A stretch of 64,000 bases of DNA from Micromonospora sp. BL4 (GTDB taxonomy: Bacteria > Actinomycetota > Actinomycetes > Mycobacteriales > Micromonosporaceae), in the NCBI RefSeq assembly GCF_003667505.1, contig NZ_RCVJ01000149.1, positions 1 through 64,000 on the forward strand. The letters are read 5' to 3'. Position 1 is the first letter of the stretch; the number at the start of each line of letters is the position of its first letter. The notes beneath the pieces are model-generated. The model did not search any database. It was not told the DNA's origin and saw only the letters and a program-made list of their open reading frames with translations. The translations under genes were made by a program, and so were the position numbers. This document shows positions 36,815-44,858 of this stretch, in pieces.

Positions 36815-37945
36815 TCACCGACTGATGCGGGGCGGCGGATCGTCGCCACGCCGCCTCCGCCGCACCAGCAGCGCCCATCCGACACCGGCAGCCACGATCA
36901 CCCCGAGCGTGGCCAGGCCGCGTACCGCCGCGCCGCCGTCGTCGCCCGGCCCAGCGCCGGTCGCCGTGGTCGGGCCACCACCGGCCGGCGCGCTCGCCGA
37001 CCCGAAACCCACCGGGGGTACGTCTGCCGTCAGCGCCGCCACCAGATCGATCACGCCATAGCCGTACTCGTCGTCGCGCCCGGGCGGACCCTTGTCGATG
37101 GCCGTGGCCGTCAGGCGGTGCGCGACCTCCTGCGCGGGCAGGTAGGGGTACTTGGACCTGATCAAGGCCGCCGCCCCCGCCACGATCGCCGTCGCGTCGG
37201 AGGTGCCGGTGCCTTTGCGGTACTTGCCGTTGATGCTCGTGCTGTAGATGTCGACCGCCGGCGCAACCACGTCAATCTCTGGGCCGGTCACCGAGACAGC
37301 AGCATGGTTTCCATTCCGGTCGACGCCGCCCACGGCTATAACCCCGGGGTGCCGAGCGGGGTAACCGACTGTATGTGCCCCGGGCGCGTTACCCGCCCCG
37401 GCGACCACGACCACATCAGCCAATAATGCATTCGTGACCGCCTGTTGAAGCCGAGCGCTAGCACCGCCAACGATTGAGACGCTAATGACGTCAGCGCCGT
37501 GGCTGACCCCGAACTCGATCGCCGCAGCTAGTGCGTCTGTATCGCCGTCTTGGCCGGGCGGTGAGCAGAAAATTGGCAGGACCTTCGCCTTAGGTGCTAT
37601 TCCGAGGGCACCTGTGCTCCCCGTGCCATCTGCGGCGATTAAACCTGCCATGGCGGTGCCGTGGCCGTCCCGATCCTCTCGTCCATCGCCGCTGCCTCCA
37701 GCTATTACGTCTGTTCCGGCAAGGAGGTTTTTTCGCAAGTCTTGGTGGGGGGCTACGCCACTGTCGGGGACAGCAACGACTACACCATCGCCTTGACTGA
37801 TTCGTTGTGCATCGGCAACCTTTAGGAAGGGCAGATGCCACTGCTCGTCATGGTCTTGGTGAGCTTGCGCTTGTGTTGCCGGTACGGCTCCTCCTGTGAT
37901 TACTGCCAGAGTCACCAAAAGGAGAAGCCTGAGACGGAACCTCAC
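36815..37945 (-). CDS. Mycosin-like membrane-anchored S8 protease (type VII secretion)
   Basis: This 376-residue subtilisin-like protease has a signal peptide (LRLLLLVTLAVITGGAVPATQAQA), catalytic Asp61 (VPDSGV), His95 (DGHGTAM) and Ser249 (GTSDATA), and oxyanion Asn186. A C-terminal membrane helix (LGVIVAAGVGWALLV) is followed by a basic tail. This layout is that of MycP mycosins of type VII secretion. The start overlaps the upstream PPE-like gene by 4 bp. The membrane core genes (EccB/C/D/E) are not in the window. The 5' two-thirds has much lower third-position GC than its 3' end. Confidence 0.88.
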   Translation of the reverse strand: MRFRLRLLLLVTLAVITGGAVPATQAQAHQDHDEQWHLPFLKVADAQRISQGDGVVVAVPDSGVAPHQDLRKNLLAGTDVIAGGSGDGREDRDGHGTAMAGLIAADGTGSTGALGIAPKAKVLPIFCSPPGQDGDTDALAAAIEFGVSHGADVISVSIVGGASARLQQAVTNALLADVVVVAGAGNAPGAHTVGYPARHPGVIAVGGVDRNGNHAAVSVTGPEIDVVAPAVDIYSTSINGKYRKGTGTSDATAIVAGAAALIRSKYPYLPAQEVAHRLTATAIDKGPPGRDDEYGYGVIDLVAALTADVPPVGFGSASAPAGGGPTTATGAGPGDDGGAAVRGLATLGVIVAAGVGWALLVRRRRRGDDPPPRISR

Positions 37946-39318
37946 CGACGGAAACCGATAGCGGGTCCAGGGTCTATTGGGCCATCGTCATCGGGCGGAA
38001 GTACTACGGGGGCTACTCCTTGCTCAGTCTCCCAAGGATGATCTGGGTCCCAGCGGCGGGGCTCGCCGGTGGTATCAAGAGAATCGTCGGGCCGTGTTCG
38101 ACCCGGGGTGGCGCCCATGCTTTGGCCCGCTCCGAAACCGGGGGCGCCGCCAAGGGGAGGACCGCCGTTTACGCCGCCGAGGCTGCGCCGTGCGCCAGGC
38201 CGAGAACCTGCGCCTCCCGTCGGTGCGGTGCCAGCCCCACCGCCTCCGATGACGCCTCCGACGGGGTTGATCCGGCGTGGTGGGATCGAACCTGCACTAG
38301 GTTGACCCAGTCCTGAACCTGGTGTCCCCCCAATCAAGCCGCCAGGGGGCATCGATCGGGGCGCCGGGGAGATGCCACCGCCCTTGGCTCCGCCGGGGGC
38401 CGATCCTCCCGCTGTACTACGCGGCGCAGGCGTTTGTGGGCGTTGTGGCGCGGGGCTCGTTATTGGCCCCGCGGGTGGCAGTCCGAAGCCAGGCGCTGAA
38501 TTGACAGGCCCTGGGAGGGGAGCGCGGGACACGTCCTGGATTGGTGCGATCGAACCTGCGATAGCGCTACCGAGTACGGGACCGACCCCGGTCGCAGTCG
38601 ACAGCCGCTCGGGCTGATGTCCATTTGCGGAAGGTGCGCTGATTGATGCTCTTCCGGTTCCCGACATGGGTACCGGCACGATTGGAGGGATGGTAGGAGC
38701 TGCGTCTCCGGTTGTTGTGGCGACTTGTTCATCAACCCTCGGGGCCGGCCTTGGTGGAGGTTGGCGGAGGGTGGCTTGGGCTTGTTGGAGTTCGCCACTG
38801 AGGTTGAACATCATGCCCCGCGCCCGCGCGTTCAGCCCCTCCAGTTCCGCATCCGTGACCGGTGACTGCGTGACCCGGCTGCCCATGACCGCTTTCGGGT
38901 CGGCCGCCGTCGCCTCGTACGCCTGCTTCTGTTGGAGCTTGGTCGCGTACTCCTCATGGACCTTGCGAAGCTCGGCGCGGGTGGTGCCGATGGCCTGGGT
39001 GGCGGCGGAGAGCGCGGTGTAGTTGGCGGCGGCGGCGTCGTGGGTGTGCCGCACCTTGTCGATCAGCTCGTCGAGTTGGGCGAGGTAGGTGCGGGACGCG
39101 GCGCTGGTCTCGGGCGGCCACGCCTCGGCGAGGCCGCGCCGGTACTCGTGGAGCCGGCCGAGGTGGATCTGGGCCAGGTCGCAGACCTTGCGCCAGCCGG
39201 CGACCTGCTTCCAGTGGTTGGCGGTGTCGTGGTCCTGTAGGCACGCCCACATGCTGTTGACGTCCATCAGTTGCCAGTCGGTGACGCCGGAGGTGCGGCC
39301 GCTGCCCCGTTCGATCAC
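37942..39318 (-). CDS. PPE/WXG-like type VII secretion-associated protein with Gly/Pro-rich tail
   Basis: The 458-residue protein has an N-terminal all-helical domain (about 1-180) with an AEAWPPETSAASRTYL turn reminiscent of WXG100/PPE hairpins, then QQKQAYEATA. A Pro/Gly/Ser low-complexity region follows (GGTPGSGLGQPSAGS and the like). The protein ends with an acidic segment (WETEQGVAPVVLPPDDD, then PGPAIGF). A distinct tail after a disordered linker suggests a recognition or processing site. GTG at 39318 overlaps the EspC-like stop (GTGA), and its own stop overlaps the mycosin start. No enzymatic motif. Probable substrate or surface partner. Confidence 0.7.
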   Translation of the reverse strand: MIERGSGRTSGVTDWQLMDVNSMWACLQDHDTANHWKQVAGWRKVCDLAQIHLGRLHEYRRGLAEAWPPETSAASRTYLAQLDELIDKVRHTHDAAAANYTALSAATQAIGTTRAELRKVHEEYATKLQQKQAYEATAADPKAVMGSRVTQSPVTDAELEGLNARARGMMFNLSGELQQAQATLRQPPPRPAPRVDEQVATTTGDAAPTIPPIVPVPMSGTGRASISAPSANGHQPERLSTATGVGPVLGSAIAGSIAPIQDVSRAPLPGPVNSAPGFGLPPAGPITSPAPQRPQTPAPRSTAGGSAPGGAKGGGISPAPRSMPPGGLIGGTPGSGLGQPSAGSIPPRRINPVGGVIGGGGAGTAPTGGAGSRPGARRSLGGVNGGPPLGGAPGFGAGQSMGATPGRTRPDDSLDTTGEPRRWDPDHPWETEQGVAPVVLPPDDDGPIDPGPAIGFRR

Positions 39319-39773
39319 GGCAGCACCACCGGCCGGTCGCCGTCGGGGCCGGTCGGGTCGGGCAGCATCGGCGTCGGGCCTCCGGGCAGGACGGTCCCCG
39401 GGTCGGCGAGCGCCCGTTGCACGTCCACCACGCGGGCGGCCGAGAAGGCGTCGGCGTCGGAGTACTGGGTGGCGACGCGGTCGGCGACGGCGGCCAGGTG
39501 GCCGGTGGCGCCTCGGACGGCGTACACCATGTCGGCGGTGGCCTGCTGCGTCTCGTGGTGGGCGTGCAGGAAGGTGACCAGCTCGATGAAGGCGTCGCAC
39601 GGGTTGGGCAGTTGGGCGGACATGTCGTCGGCGATGTACGACAGGTGTGGCGCGTAGTTGCGTTCGACCTCTGCGGCGAGCCGGTCGGCGAACTCCCGGA
39701 GCTGGCGGATGTCGGCCTCGATGCCGCCGTAGTTGCGCAGCCAGGGGGTTGGCCGGTCCTCTTCGGGGATCAT
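39315..39773 (-). CDS. EspC-like type VII secretion helical protein
   Basis: A 152-residue, nearly all-helical protein (LREFADRLAAEVERNYAPHL, AFIELVTFLHAHHETQQATADMVYAV, GHLAAVADRVATQYSDADAF). YSDAD fits the YxxxD/E export signal of type VII substrates, placed after the second helical hairpin as in EspC-type proteins. Pro-rich C-terminus. It is first in the cassette, with SD AGGGAGG and ATG 39773, and is coupled to the PPE-like gene by a 4-bp overlap. Confidence 0.65.
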   Translation of the reverse strand: MIPEEDRPTPWLRNYGGIEADIRQLREFADRLAAEVERNYAPHLSYIADDMSAQLPNPCDAFIELVTFLHAHHETQQATADMVYAVRGATGHLAAVADRVATQYSDADAFSAARVVDVQRALADPGTVLPGGPTPMLPDPTGPDGDRPVVLP

Positions 39774-39861
39774 CGATCCTCCCTACCCGTCACGGCACCG
39801 TTTCCCTGAGTGAGGTTAACGGCTGGGAGCGACGCTGGCAGCCCCCGCGCGGCGGTTCGGG

Positions 39862-40074
39862 TCAGCGGGGCAGACCGGCGGAGCGCCATCCGCCCGGGCC
39901 GGCCGTGAGCGTCGTGCCGGCCGGTCGAGCGCTGCGCGCCCAGGCGGACGCGGCCGCCGGCGCGGGGGCGGCGGCCGGACGGGACCGGAGGACGATCGCC
40001 CCCACCAGGGCGGCCAGTTCCTCGGCGGTGGGCACGCCGCGGACGACCCGGAACAGCGGCTCTTCGGCAGACAT
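39862..40074 (-). CDS. accE: Acyl-CoA carboxylase epsilon subunit
   Basis: A 70-residue protein: EPLFRVVRGVPTAEELAALVGAIVL is the epsilon-subunit core, followed by an Ala/Pro linker and the conserved end SAWARSARP, then GPGGWRSAGLPR. Epsilon subunits assemble and stimulate the beta/alpha carboxylase complex in actinobacteria. TACCCT (40086-40081) ends 6 nt before the ATG: leaderless. It is normally adjacent to the beta-subunit gene. Here PccB lies 7 kb away, with a kinase and other genes between them. Confidence 0.85.
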   Translation of the reverse strand: MSAEEPLFRVVRGVPTAEELAALVGAIVLRSRPAAAPAPAAASAWARSARPAGTTLTAGPGGWRSAGLPR

Positions 40075-40164
40075 GACGCCAGGGTACGCGCCGCGAAGTT
40101 ACCGGGAACGCAGAGTGGCGTGCCGGCGGTGTGACGATCAGCGGGTCCGGGTACCGTCTCACCG

Positions 40165-42150
40165 ATGTCGAACGCGCTTCCCCAACTCGTCGCTGACCGA
40201 TACCGGCTTCTGTCGCCGCTCGGCCAGGGCGGCATGGGTCGGGTGTGGAAGGCGCGCGACGAGGTGCTGCACCGGGACGTCGCCATCAAGGAGTTGGTGC
40301 CGCCGCCCGGCCTCACCGACGAGGAGCGCCGCGAGATGCGGGAGCGCTCGCTGCGCGAGGCGCGGGCCATCGCCCGGCTCAACCACGTCAATGTGGTCCG
40401 CATCTTCGATGTTCTCCGCACCGATGGCGATCCGTGGATCGTCATGGAGTACGTGGCGTCGAAGTCGTTGCAGGACACCCTCGCCGAGGACGGACCGGTG
40501 ACGCCGGCCCGCGCGGTGGAGATCGGCCTGGGCGTGCTGGGCGCCCTCAACGCGGCGCACAAGGCGGGCGTCATGCACCGCGACGTCAAGCCCGGCAACG
40601 TGCTGCTCGGTGACGACGGTCGGGTTGTGCTGACCGATTTTGGTCTCGCGACCATCCCGGGTGACCCGAACGTCACCCGCACCGGCATGGTCCTGGGTTC
40701 GCCCGCGTACATCTCTCCGGAGCGTGCCCGGGAGGGCACCGCCGGGCCGGAGGCCGACCTGTGGTCGTTGGGCGCGACGCTCTACGCGGCGGTGGAGGGC
40801 AAGTCGCCGTACGCGCGGCCGTCGGCGATCGCCACGCTGGCCGCGCTGGCCACCGAGCCGATGCCGCCGCCGAAGAACGCCGGTCCACTCAAGCCGGTGC
40901 TCAACGGCCTGCTGCGCAAGGACCCGAACGAGCGGATCAACGCCGAGGTGGCGGAGCGGCTGCTGCGGCGCGCCGGGGGCAAGCGGGCGCGCAGCATCTC
41001 GCTGCTGGATGGCGTACGCCGGCCTGGGCCGAACGGCCCGCGCGAGCCGCGCCCGCCGCTCGTGCCGGCGCCGCGACCCGCCGAGGAGCGCGCCGACCGC
41101 CCGGTGTCGCCGCCGGCTCCGCGGACCCCGCCGGTCGCCGCGGCCGAGACCTCCACGAGTGACGCCACGCCGACGGCCGTCGTGCCCTCCGGGCCGGACG
41201 CCGACCCGACCGCGCTGGTGCCGGCGCCGGCCGAGCCGACCGCCGCCATCGACCGTCCGGACACCGCCGACGCCGAGCCCACGGCGGGCGTCGCGGCAGC
41301 GTCCGGCGCAGCATCCGACGGTACGACGGACACCGACGACGAGCCGACCGAGGTCGACGGTCCGCCGGTGGCCCCGGAACAGCGCAAGCCGCCGACGCCA
41401 ACGTCGGTCATGCCCCCGGTCGGCCCGGCCGGGCGCGCGGCGGTGCCGCTGTCGGAGGGTACGAAGCCGAACAACACCCGACGCAACCTGCTGATCGGGG
41501 CCCTGGTGGCCCTGCTGCTGATCGGCCTCGTGGTGATCGTGCCGAAGCTCGGCGGTGGCAACGACGAGGACACCCCGCAGGCCGAGCCGACCGGGGCTGC
41601 TGGGGCGTCGGCGCCGGCGCAGACCACGGCTCCGGCGGCGCCTCCGCCCACCAGCAGCGCTCCGAGTCCCACGCCGTCGGCAACTCCCTCGGTCGACCCG
41701 AACGCGTTGCCGCCGGGCTGGAAGCTGTACGAGGGGTCGACCTTCTCCATCCCGCTCCCGCCGGGCTGGAGCGGCGGGCAGACCAACTCGGACACGGCCA
41801 TCTTCCGGCAGAACAACGGAGTGGGCGAGATGTTGGTCCAGTGGACCCCCAGCCCGAAGAAGGACGCTGTGGCCGACTGGAAGAGCATCGAGAGCGACCG
41901 CAAGAATCTGGTCAACAACTACCAGTTGGTGGGCGCCATCAGGAGCTGCAACTGGTACCGGACCTGCGCCGACTGGGAGTGGTTGGAGACTCGGGACAAC
42001 ACCCGCATCCACGTGCGCAACCGGGGCTTCGCGACCGCCAGCAACCGGGGCTACGCCATCCGCTGGGAGGTGGCGGAGAAGGACTGGCAGGCCAACCTCG
42101 CCAACTTCGACCAGATCGTCAAGGGATTCAAGCCCGACCGGGTGAACTGA
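40165..42150 (+). CDS. Transmembrane Ser/Thr protein kinase with C-terminal sensor domain
   Basis: A 661-residue kinase: G-loop LGQGGMGRVW, Lys in VAIKEL, HRDVKPGNVL, DFGLAT and SPERA are intact. A Pro/Thr/Ala-rich juxtamembrane region of about 180 residues contains many TAxV/TALV-type sites. The membrane helix is LLIGALVALLLIGLVVIV. The outer domain (PPGWKLYEGSTFSIPLPPGW to the end) is related to that of the kinase at 6917. TACCGT (40152-40157) lies 7 nt before the ATG. It is divergent from accE. Cognate substrates are unknown. Confidence 0.9.
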   Translation: MSNALPQLVADRYRLLSPLGQGGMGRVWKARDEVLHRDVAIKELVPPPGLTDEERREMRERSLREARAIARLNHVNVVRIFDVLRTDGDPWIVMEYVASKSLQDTLAEDGPVTPARAVEIGLGVLGALNAAHKAGVMHRDVKPGNVLLGDDGRVVLTDFGLATIPGDPNVTRTGMVLGSPAYISPERAREGTAGPEADLWSLGATLYAAVEGKSPYARPSAIATLAALATEPMPPPKNAGPLKPVLNGLLRKDPNERINAEVAERLLRRAGGKRARSISLLDGVRRPGPNGPREPRPPLVPAPRPAEERADRPVSPPAPRTPPVAAAETSTSDATPTAVVPSGPDADPTALVPAPAEPTAAIDRPDTADAEPTAGVAAASGAASDGTTDTDDEPTEVDGPPVAPEQRKPPTPTSVMPPVGPAGRAAVPLSEGTKPNNTRRNLLIGALVALLLIGLVVIVPKLGGGNDEDTPQAEPTGAAGASAPAQTTAPAAPPPTSSAPSPTPSATPSVDPNALPPGWKLYEGSTFSIPLPPGWSGGQTNSDTAIFRQNNGVGEMLVQWTPSPKKDAVADWKSIESDRKNLVNNYQLVGAIRSCNWYRTCADWEWLETRDNTRIHVRNRGFATASNRGYAIRWEVAEKDWQANLANFDQIVKGFKPDRVN

Positions 42151-42190
42151 TCCACGGGATTCGCACCGGTACGAAACTGATTCGCATGAC

Positions 42191-42229
42191 CTTCCGTCGT
42201 CCGGGGTATCTGACCTTCGACGACGGAAG
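42191..42229 (+). promoter_or_regulatory. Hairpin that buries part of the ribosome site of the 77-residue protein
   Basis: CTTCCGTCGTC (42191-42201) pairs perfectly with GACGACGGAAG (42219-42229). The right arm overlaps the SD GGAAGGAGG that precedes ATG 42240. Folding would hide half of the ribosome site, so translation could depend on structure. Confidence 0.5.
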
Positions 42230-42239
42230 GAGGTACGAC

Positions 42240-42473
42240 ATGAGTTACCGACGGAGGGACGCCCGGCCCCGGCTGGCACTGTGGATGCTCGTCGCGCTCG
42301 GCGATGCGGTCCTGCTGCTGGTCAGCGTGGGAGTCTGGGCGCTCATCGCGCTGCTCAGCGTCGTGGCCATTGCCGTCTGCGGGGTTGCTGCCTGGCGGCT
42401 GACCCGGCGGAGTGATCTGGTCCGTGAGGACGCTCCGGTCGTGGTGCCGGCGATGAGCCGACGGCGGGCCTGA
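42240..42473 (+). CDS. Small two-helix membrane protein
   Basis: A 77-residue protein with a basic N-terminus (MSYRRRDARPRL), two membrane helices (ALWMLVALGDAVLLLVSVGVWALIALLSVVAIAVCGVAAW) and a basic tail. No family recognised. A near-consensus SD (GGAAGGAGG) supports ATG 42240; an in-frame ATG at 42186 has no SD and poor codon use. It follows the kinase gene by 89 bp on the same strand and may be co-transcribed. Confidence 0.6.
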   Translation: MSYRRRDARPRLALWMLVALGDAVLLLVSVGVWALIALLSVVAIAVCGVAAWRLTRRSDLVREDAPVVVPAMSRRRA

Positions 42474-42488
42474 CCCGTACCGGTGACG

Positions 42489-42545
42489 TGGCGGCAGCCG
42501 GACCGATTGTCGACCGTGAGGTGACAGCCGATCCCGCTGCCGCCA
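42489..42545. terminator. Inverted repeat between convergent small membrane protein and lysozyme genes
   Basis: TGGCGGCAGC (42489-42498) and GCTGCCGCCA (42536-42545) are perfect inverted repeats around a 37-nt loop, in the gap between two converging genes. A weak but plausible bidirectional terminator. Confidence 0.4.
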
Positions 42546-42581
42546 ACCAGCCTCCCCAGGCGGATCAGGCGGAACGGCCCG

Positions 42582-43337
42582 TCAGGGCGTGTTGTTGGCC
42601 AGTGCGATCAGCCGCGACCGGTCGCCGTTCCAGTAGTTGCGGTCCACGTTGCCGCTGATCCCGGAGACGGCACCGGTGCTGGTGTACTGCCAGAAGCTCC
42701 ACACCGGCGCGCCGGCCGGCAGGGCACCGGGCGTGCTCGCCCAGCGGGCCAGCCAGAGCGGGTGGTTCGCCCACGGGCCGGTCCAGCTGCCGGTGCACTG
42801 GTTCCAGAAGCTGGTCGTGGTGTAGATGACCGCGTAGCGGCCGGTGCGGGAGCGGTAGGTGTTCAGGAAGTCCTGGACCCAGTTGCGCATCCCGGTGGTG
42901 CTGAGGCCGTAGCAGTAGCCGCCGGCGTACGGGTTGGCCTCCAGGTCGAGCGCTGCGGGGAGGGTCCGGCTGTCCGCCGACCAGGCGCCGCCGTTGGAGG
43001 CCAGGTAGTTGGCCTGGGTCGAGCCGGCGGAGATGTTCGGCCGGGCGAAGTGGTACGCCCCGCGGATCACCCCGGCGTTGTACGCGTTGACGTAGTTCGC
43101 GTTGAAGTTCGGGTCCTTGTAGCTGGTGCCCTCGGTGGCCTTGATGAAGGCGAACTGGATGCCGGCGTTGCGCACGCTGGTCCAGTTGATGGTGCCCTGG
43201 TAGCGGGACACGTCCACACCGGGCGTGGTGGCGGCGGCCGCCGGACCGGCGGTCGCGACCAGGGTCGCCGCCGCGGTGGCGAGGAGGGTGAGGCCGGCCG
43301 CGAGCACGCGGCGCAGCGGTGATCTGGTACGGGCCAT
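42582..43337 (-). CDS. Secreted GH25 lysozyme
   Basis: A 251-residue precursor with signal peptide (RRVLAAGLTLLATAAATLVATAGPAAAA) and a GH25 muramidase domain: PGVDVSRYQGTINW, FAFIKATEGTSYKD, GAYHFARP, catalytic ALDLEAN, YAVIYTTTSFW, LWLARW, WSFWQYTSTG. It should cleave N-acetylmuramic acid to N-acetylglucosamine bonds in peptidoglycan. SD TTGGAGG supports ATG 43337. The upstream region has GAAACTTTC (43413-43421), a palindrome also seen before Streptomyces xylanase genes. Role: wall turnover or lysis of competitors. Confidence 0.92.
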   Translation of the reverse strand: MARTRSPLRRVLAAGLTLLATAAATLVATAGPAAAATTPGVDVSRYQGTINWTSVRNAGIQFAFIKATEGTSYKDPNFNANYVNAYNAGVIRGAYHFARPNISAGSTQANYLASNGGAWSADSRTLPAALDLEANPYAGGYCYGLSTTGMRNWVQDFLNTYRSRTGRYAVIYTTTSFWNQCTGSWTGPWANHPLWLARWASTPGALPAGAPVWSFWQYTSTGAVSGISGNVDRNYWNGDRSRLIALANNTP

Positions 43338-43464
43338 GGCTGCCTCCAAGGACGTCGGTCTATTGACGCCCATCTTTGGAGGTAAGTGCCCTAGATCGCA
43401 AGAGTTGCTGAAGAAACTTTCATCGACGGGGGTCTGTGGGTGCTGAACGTCGCGATGGGATGGC
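43338..43464 (-). promoter_or_regulatory. Lysozyme upstream region with GAAACTTTC palindrome
   Basis: Gene-free. It is locally AT-richer than the rest of the window and includes GAAACTTTC (43413-43421). No confident -35/-10 pair is visible. The palindrome resembles LacI-family boxes found before secreted hydrolases in Streptomyces; this link is tentative. Confidence 0.3.
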
Positions 43465-44016
43465 TCAGCGTAGGGCGGCGGGGTCGAGCTGCCAGCGGAA
43501 CGGCTCCACGATGGTCAGCACCTCGCCGGGCTTGGCCACCTGGTCCTCGACGTAGTGCTCGCCGTCCAGCCGGTACAGCCGCAGCGAGTGACCGTCACCG
43601 TCCTGCTCGACCAGCAGATACCAGGGGATCCGCGCGATGGCGTAGAGCTGCATCTTGACCAGCCGATCGGCGGCGGCATCACCCGGTGAGACGACCTCGC
43701 AGACCAAGAGGACCTCGGGCGCCTCCACGACCGTGCCCTCGTCGTCGGTGTCCGCCACGACCACGTCGGGGATGACGATCCGGTCGACCCCGAGCCGTAC
43801 GTTGACCGCCTCGAAAACGAGGAGACTGTGCGGCCGCGCCGCTGGGCGCAGGCTGTCGACGAGGTTCCACGACACCAACTGATGCCGCTTGCTCGGGGCA
43901 GGGCTCACGATCAGGCTCCCGTCGAGCAGCTCGATCCGGTCCGGGGTCTCGCTCAGGGCGAGGTAGTCGGCCTCGGTCCAGAGCCCGACGTGGTGTCCCA
44001 GCGGTTCCGCACTCAC
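43465..44016 (-). CDS. Uma2 family (DUF820) restriction-endonuclease-fold protein
   Basis: A 183-residue PD-(D/E)XK-fold protein: TEADYLALSETPDRIELLDGSLIVSPAPSKRHQ, IPDVVVADTD, VCEVVSPGDAAADRLVKMQLYAIARIPWYLLVE. The Asp and Glu-x-Val pair plus K fit the Uma2 nuclease core. Actinomycete and cyanobacterial genomes carry many copies; the biological role is unclear. GTG start at 44016. Divergent from the M50 gene. It has no toxin-antitoxin partner. Confidence 0.88.
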   Translation of the reverse strand: MSAEPLGHHVGLWTEADYLALSETPDRIELLDGSLIVSPAPSKRHQLVSWNLVDSLRPAARPHSLLVFEAVNVRLGVDRIVIPDVVVADTDDEGTVVEAPEVLLVCEVVSPGDAAADRLVKMQLYAIARIPWYLLVEQDGDGHSLRLYRLDGEHYVEDQVAKPGEVLTIVEPFRWQLDPAALR

Positions 44017-44117
44017 CGGCGGCCACCTCCCGCTCCGCTCGCCACCCGATCAGTCTCACACGATACGAGCCGGTGGCCCGGGACCGACACTGAACGCCGC
44101 CGGTAGGCTCGCGCCCC

Positions 44118-44858
44118 ATGATGTCGATCGACGGGCTGGGCGACCTGTGGGACACGCTGTTCGGCGCGCAGCCGGACCCGCCCCCGCTGCTGGTGCTGCT
44201 GACCGCGGCCGTCGCGCTGGTGGTGGTCAGCACCCGGCTGCCGTGGCGGATCGCCCGTAACGCCATCACCATTGCGCACGAGGGCGGGCACGCCCTGGTC
44301 GCCCTGCTCACCGGCCGCAAGCTGCGCGGGATCCGGTTGCACTCGGACACCTCCGGCCTGACCCTCTCGGCCGGCCGGCCCAGTGGGCCGGGCATGATCC
44401 TCACCCTGCTCGCCGGCTACGTCGCCCCGCCGCTGGTCGGGTTGGCCGGCGCCTGGCTGCTCGGCGGCAACCGGATCACCCTGCTGCTCTGGGTCGCGGT
44501 GGCGCTGCTCCTCGCCATGCTGATCATGATCCGCAACGCTTTCGGCGTGGTGTCGCTGCTGGTCACCGGCGCCGTGGTACTCGCCGTCTCCTGGTACGCC
44601 ACCCCGCAGGTGCAGGCCGCGTTCGCGTACACCGGGGTGTGGTTCCTGCTGCTCGGCGGAGTGCGGCCGGTGGTCGAGCTGCAACAGCTGCGCTCACGCG
44701 GCCGGATGCCGGCCTCCGACGCCGACCAGCTCGCCGGGCTGACCCCGTTCCCGGCGTTCTTCTGGGTGCTCCTCTTCGCCCTGGTCAACCTGGCCGCTCT
44801 GGTCGCGGGCGCCCTGCTCCTGGCAGGCCCGTTCCTCACCAGCCTGGGAGCAGAATGA
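44118..44858 (+). CDS. M50-like membrane metallopeptidase
   Basis: A 246-residue protein with about seven helices. The zinc motif HEGGH (His54-His58) lies in the second hydrophobic segment (IARNAITIAHEGGHALVALLTGRKL), which is the M50B-like arrangement. The second metal motif of site-2 proteases is less clear, so activity is probable rather than certain. TAGGCT (44104-44109) lies 8 nt before the ATG. It overlaps the ketopantoate reductase-like gene by 4 bp (ATGA). Confidence 0.8.
   Translation: MMSIDGLGDLWDTLFGAQPDPPPLLVLLTAAVALVVVSTRLPWRIARNAITIAHEGGHALVALLTGRKLRGIRLHSDTSGLTLSAGRPSGPGMILTLLAGYVAPPLVGLAGAWLLGGNRITLLLWVAVALLLAMLIMIRNAFGVVSLLVTGAVVLAVSWYATPQVQAAFAYTGVWFLLLGGVRPVVELQQLRSRGRMPASDADQLAGLTPFPAFFWVLLFALVNLAALVAGALLLAGPFLTSLGAE

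Noticed and set aside
37594..38600. Several short plus-strand ORFs in the lower-GC region
   Set aside because: They are antisense to the mycosin and PPE-like genes, lack ribosome sites and have no recognisable domains.
43465..44016. Toxin-antitoxin role for the Uma2 protein
   Set aside because: No small partner gene adjoins it, and the neighbours on both sides have independent starts.
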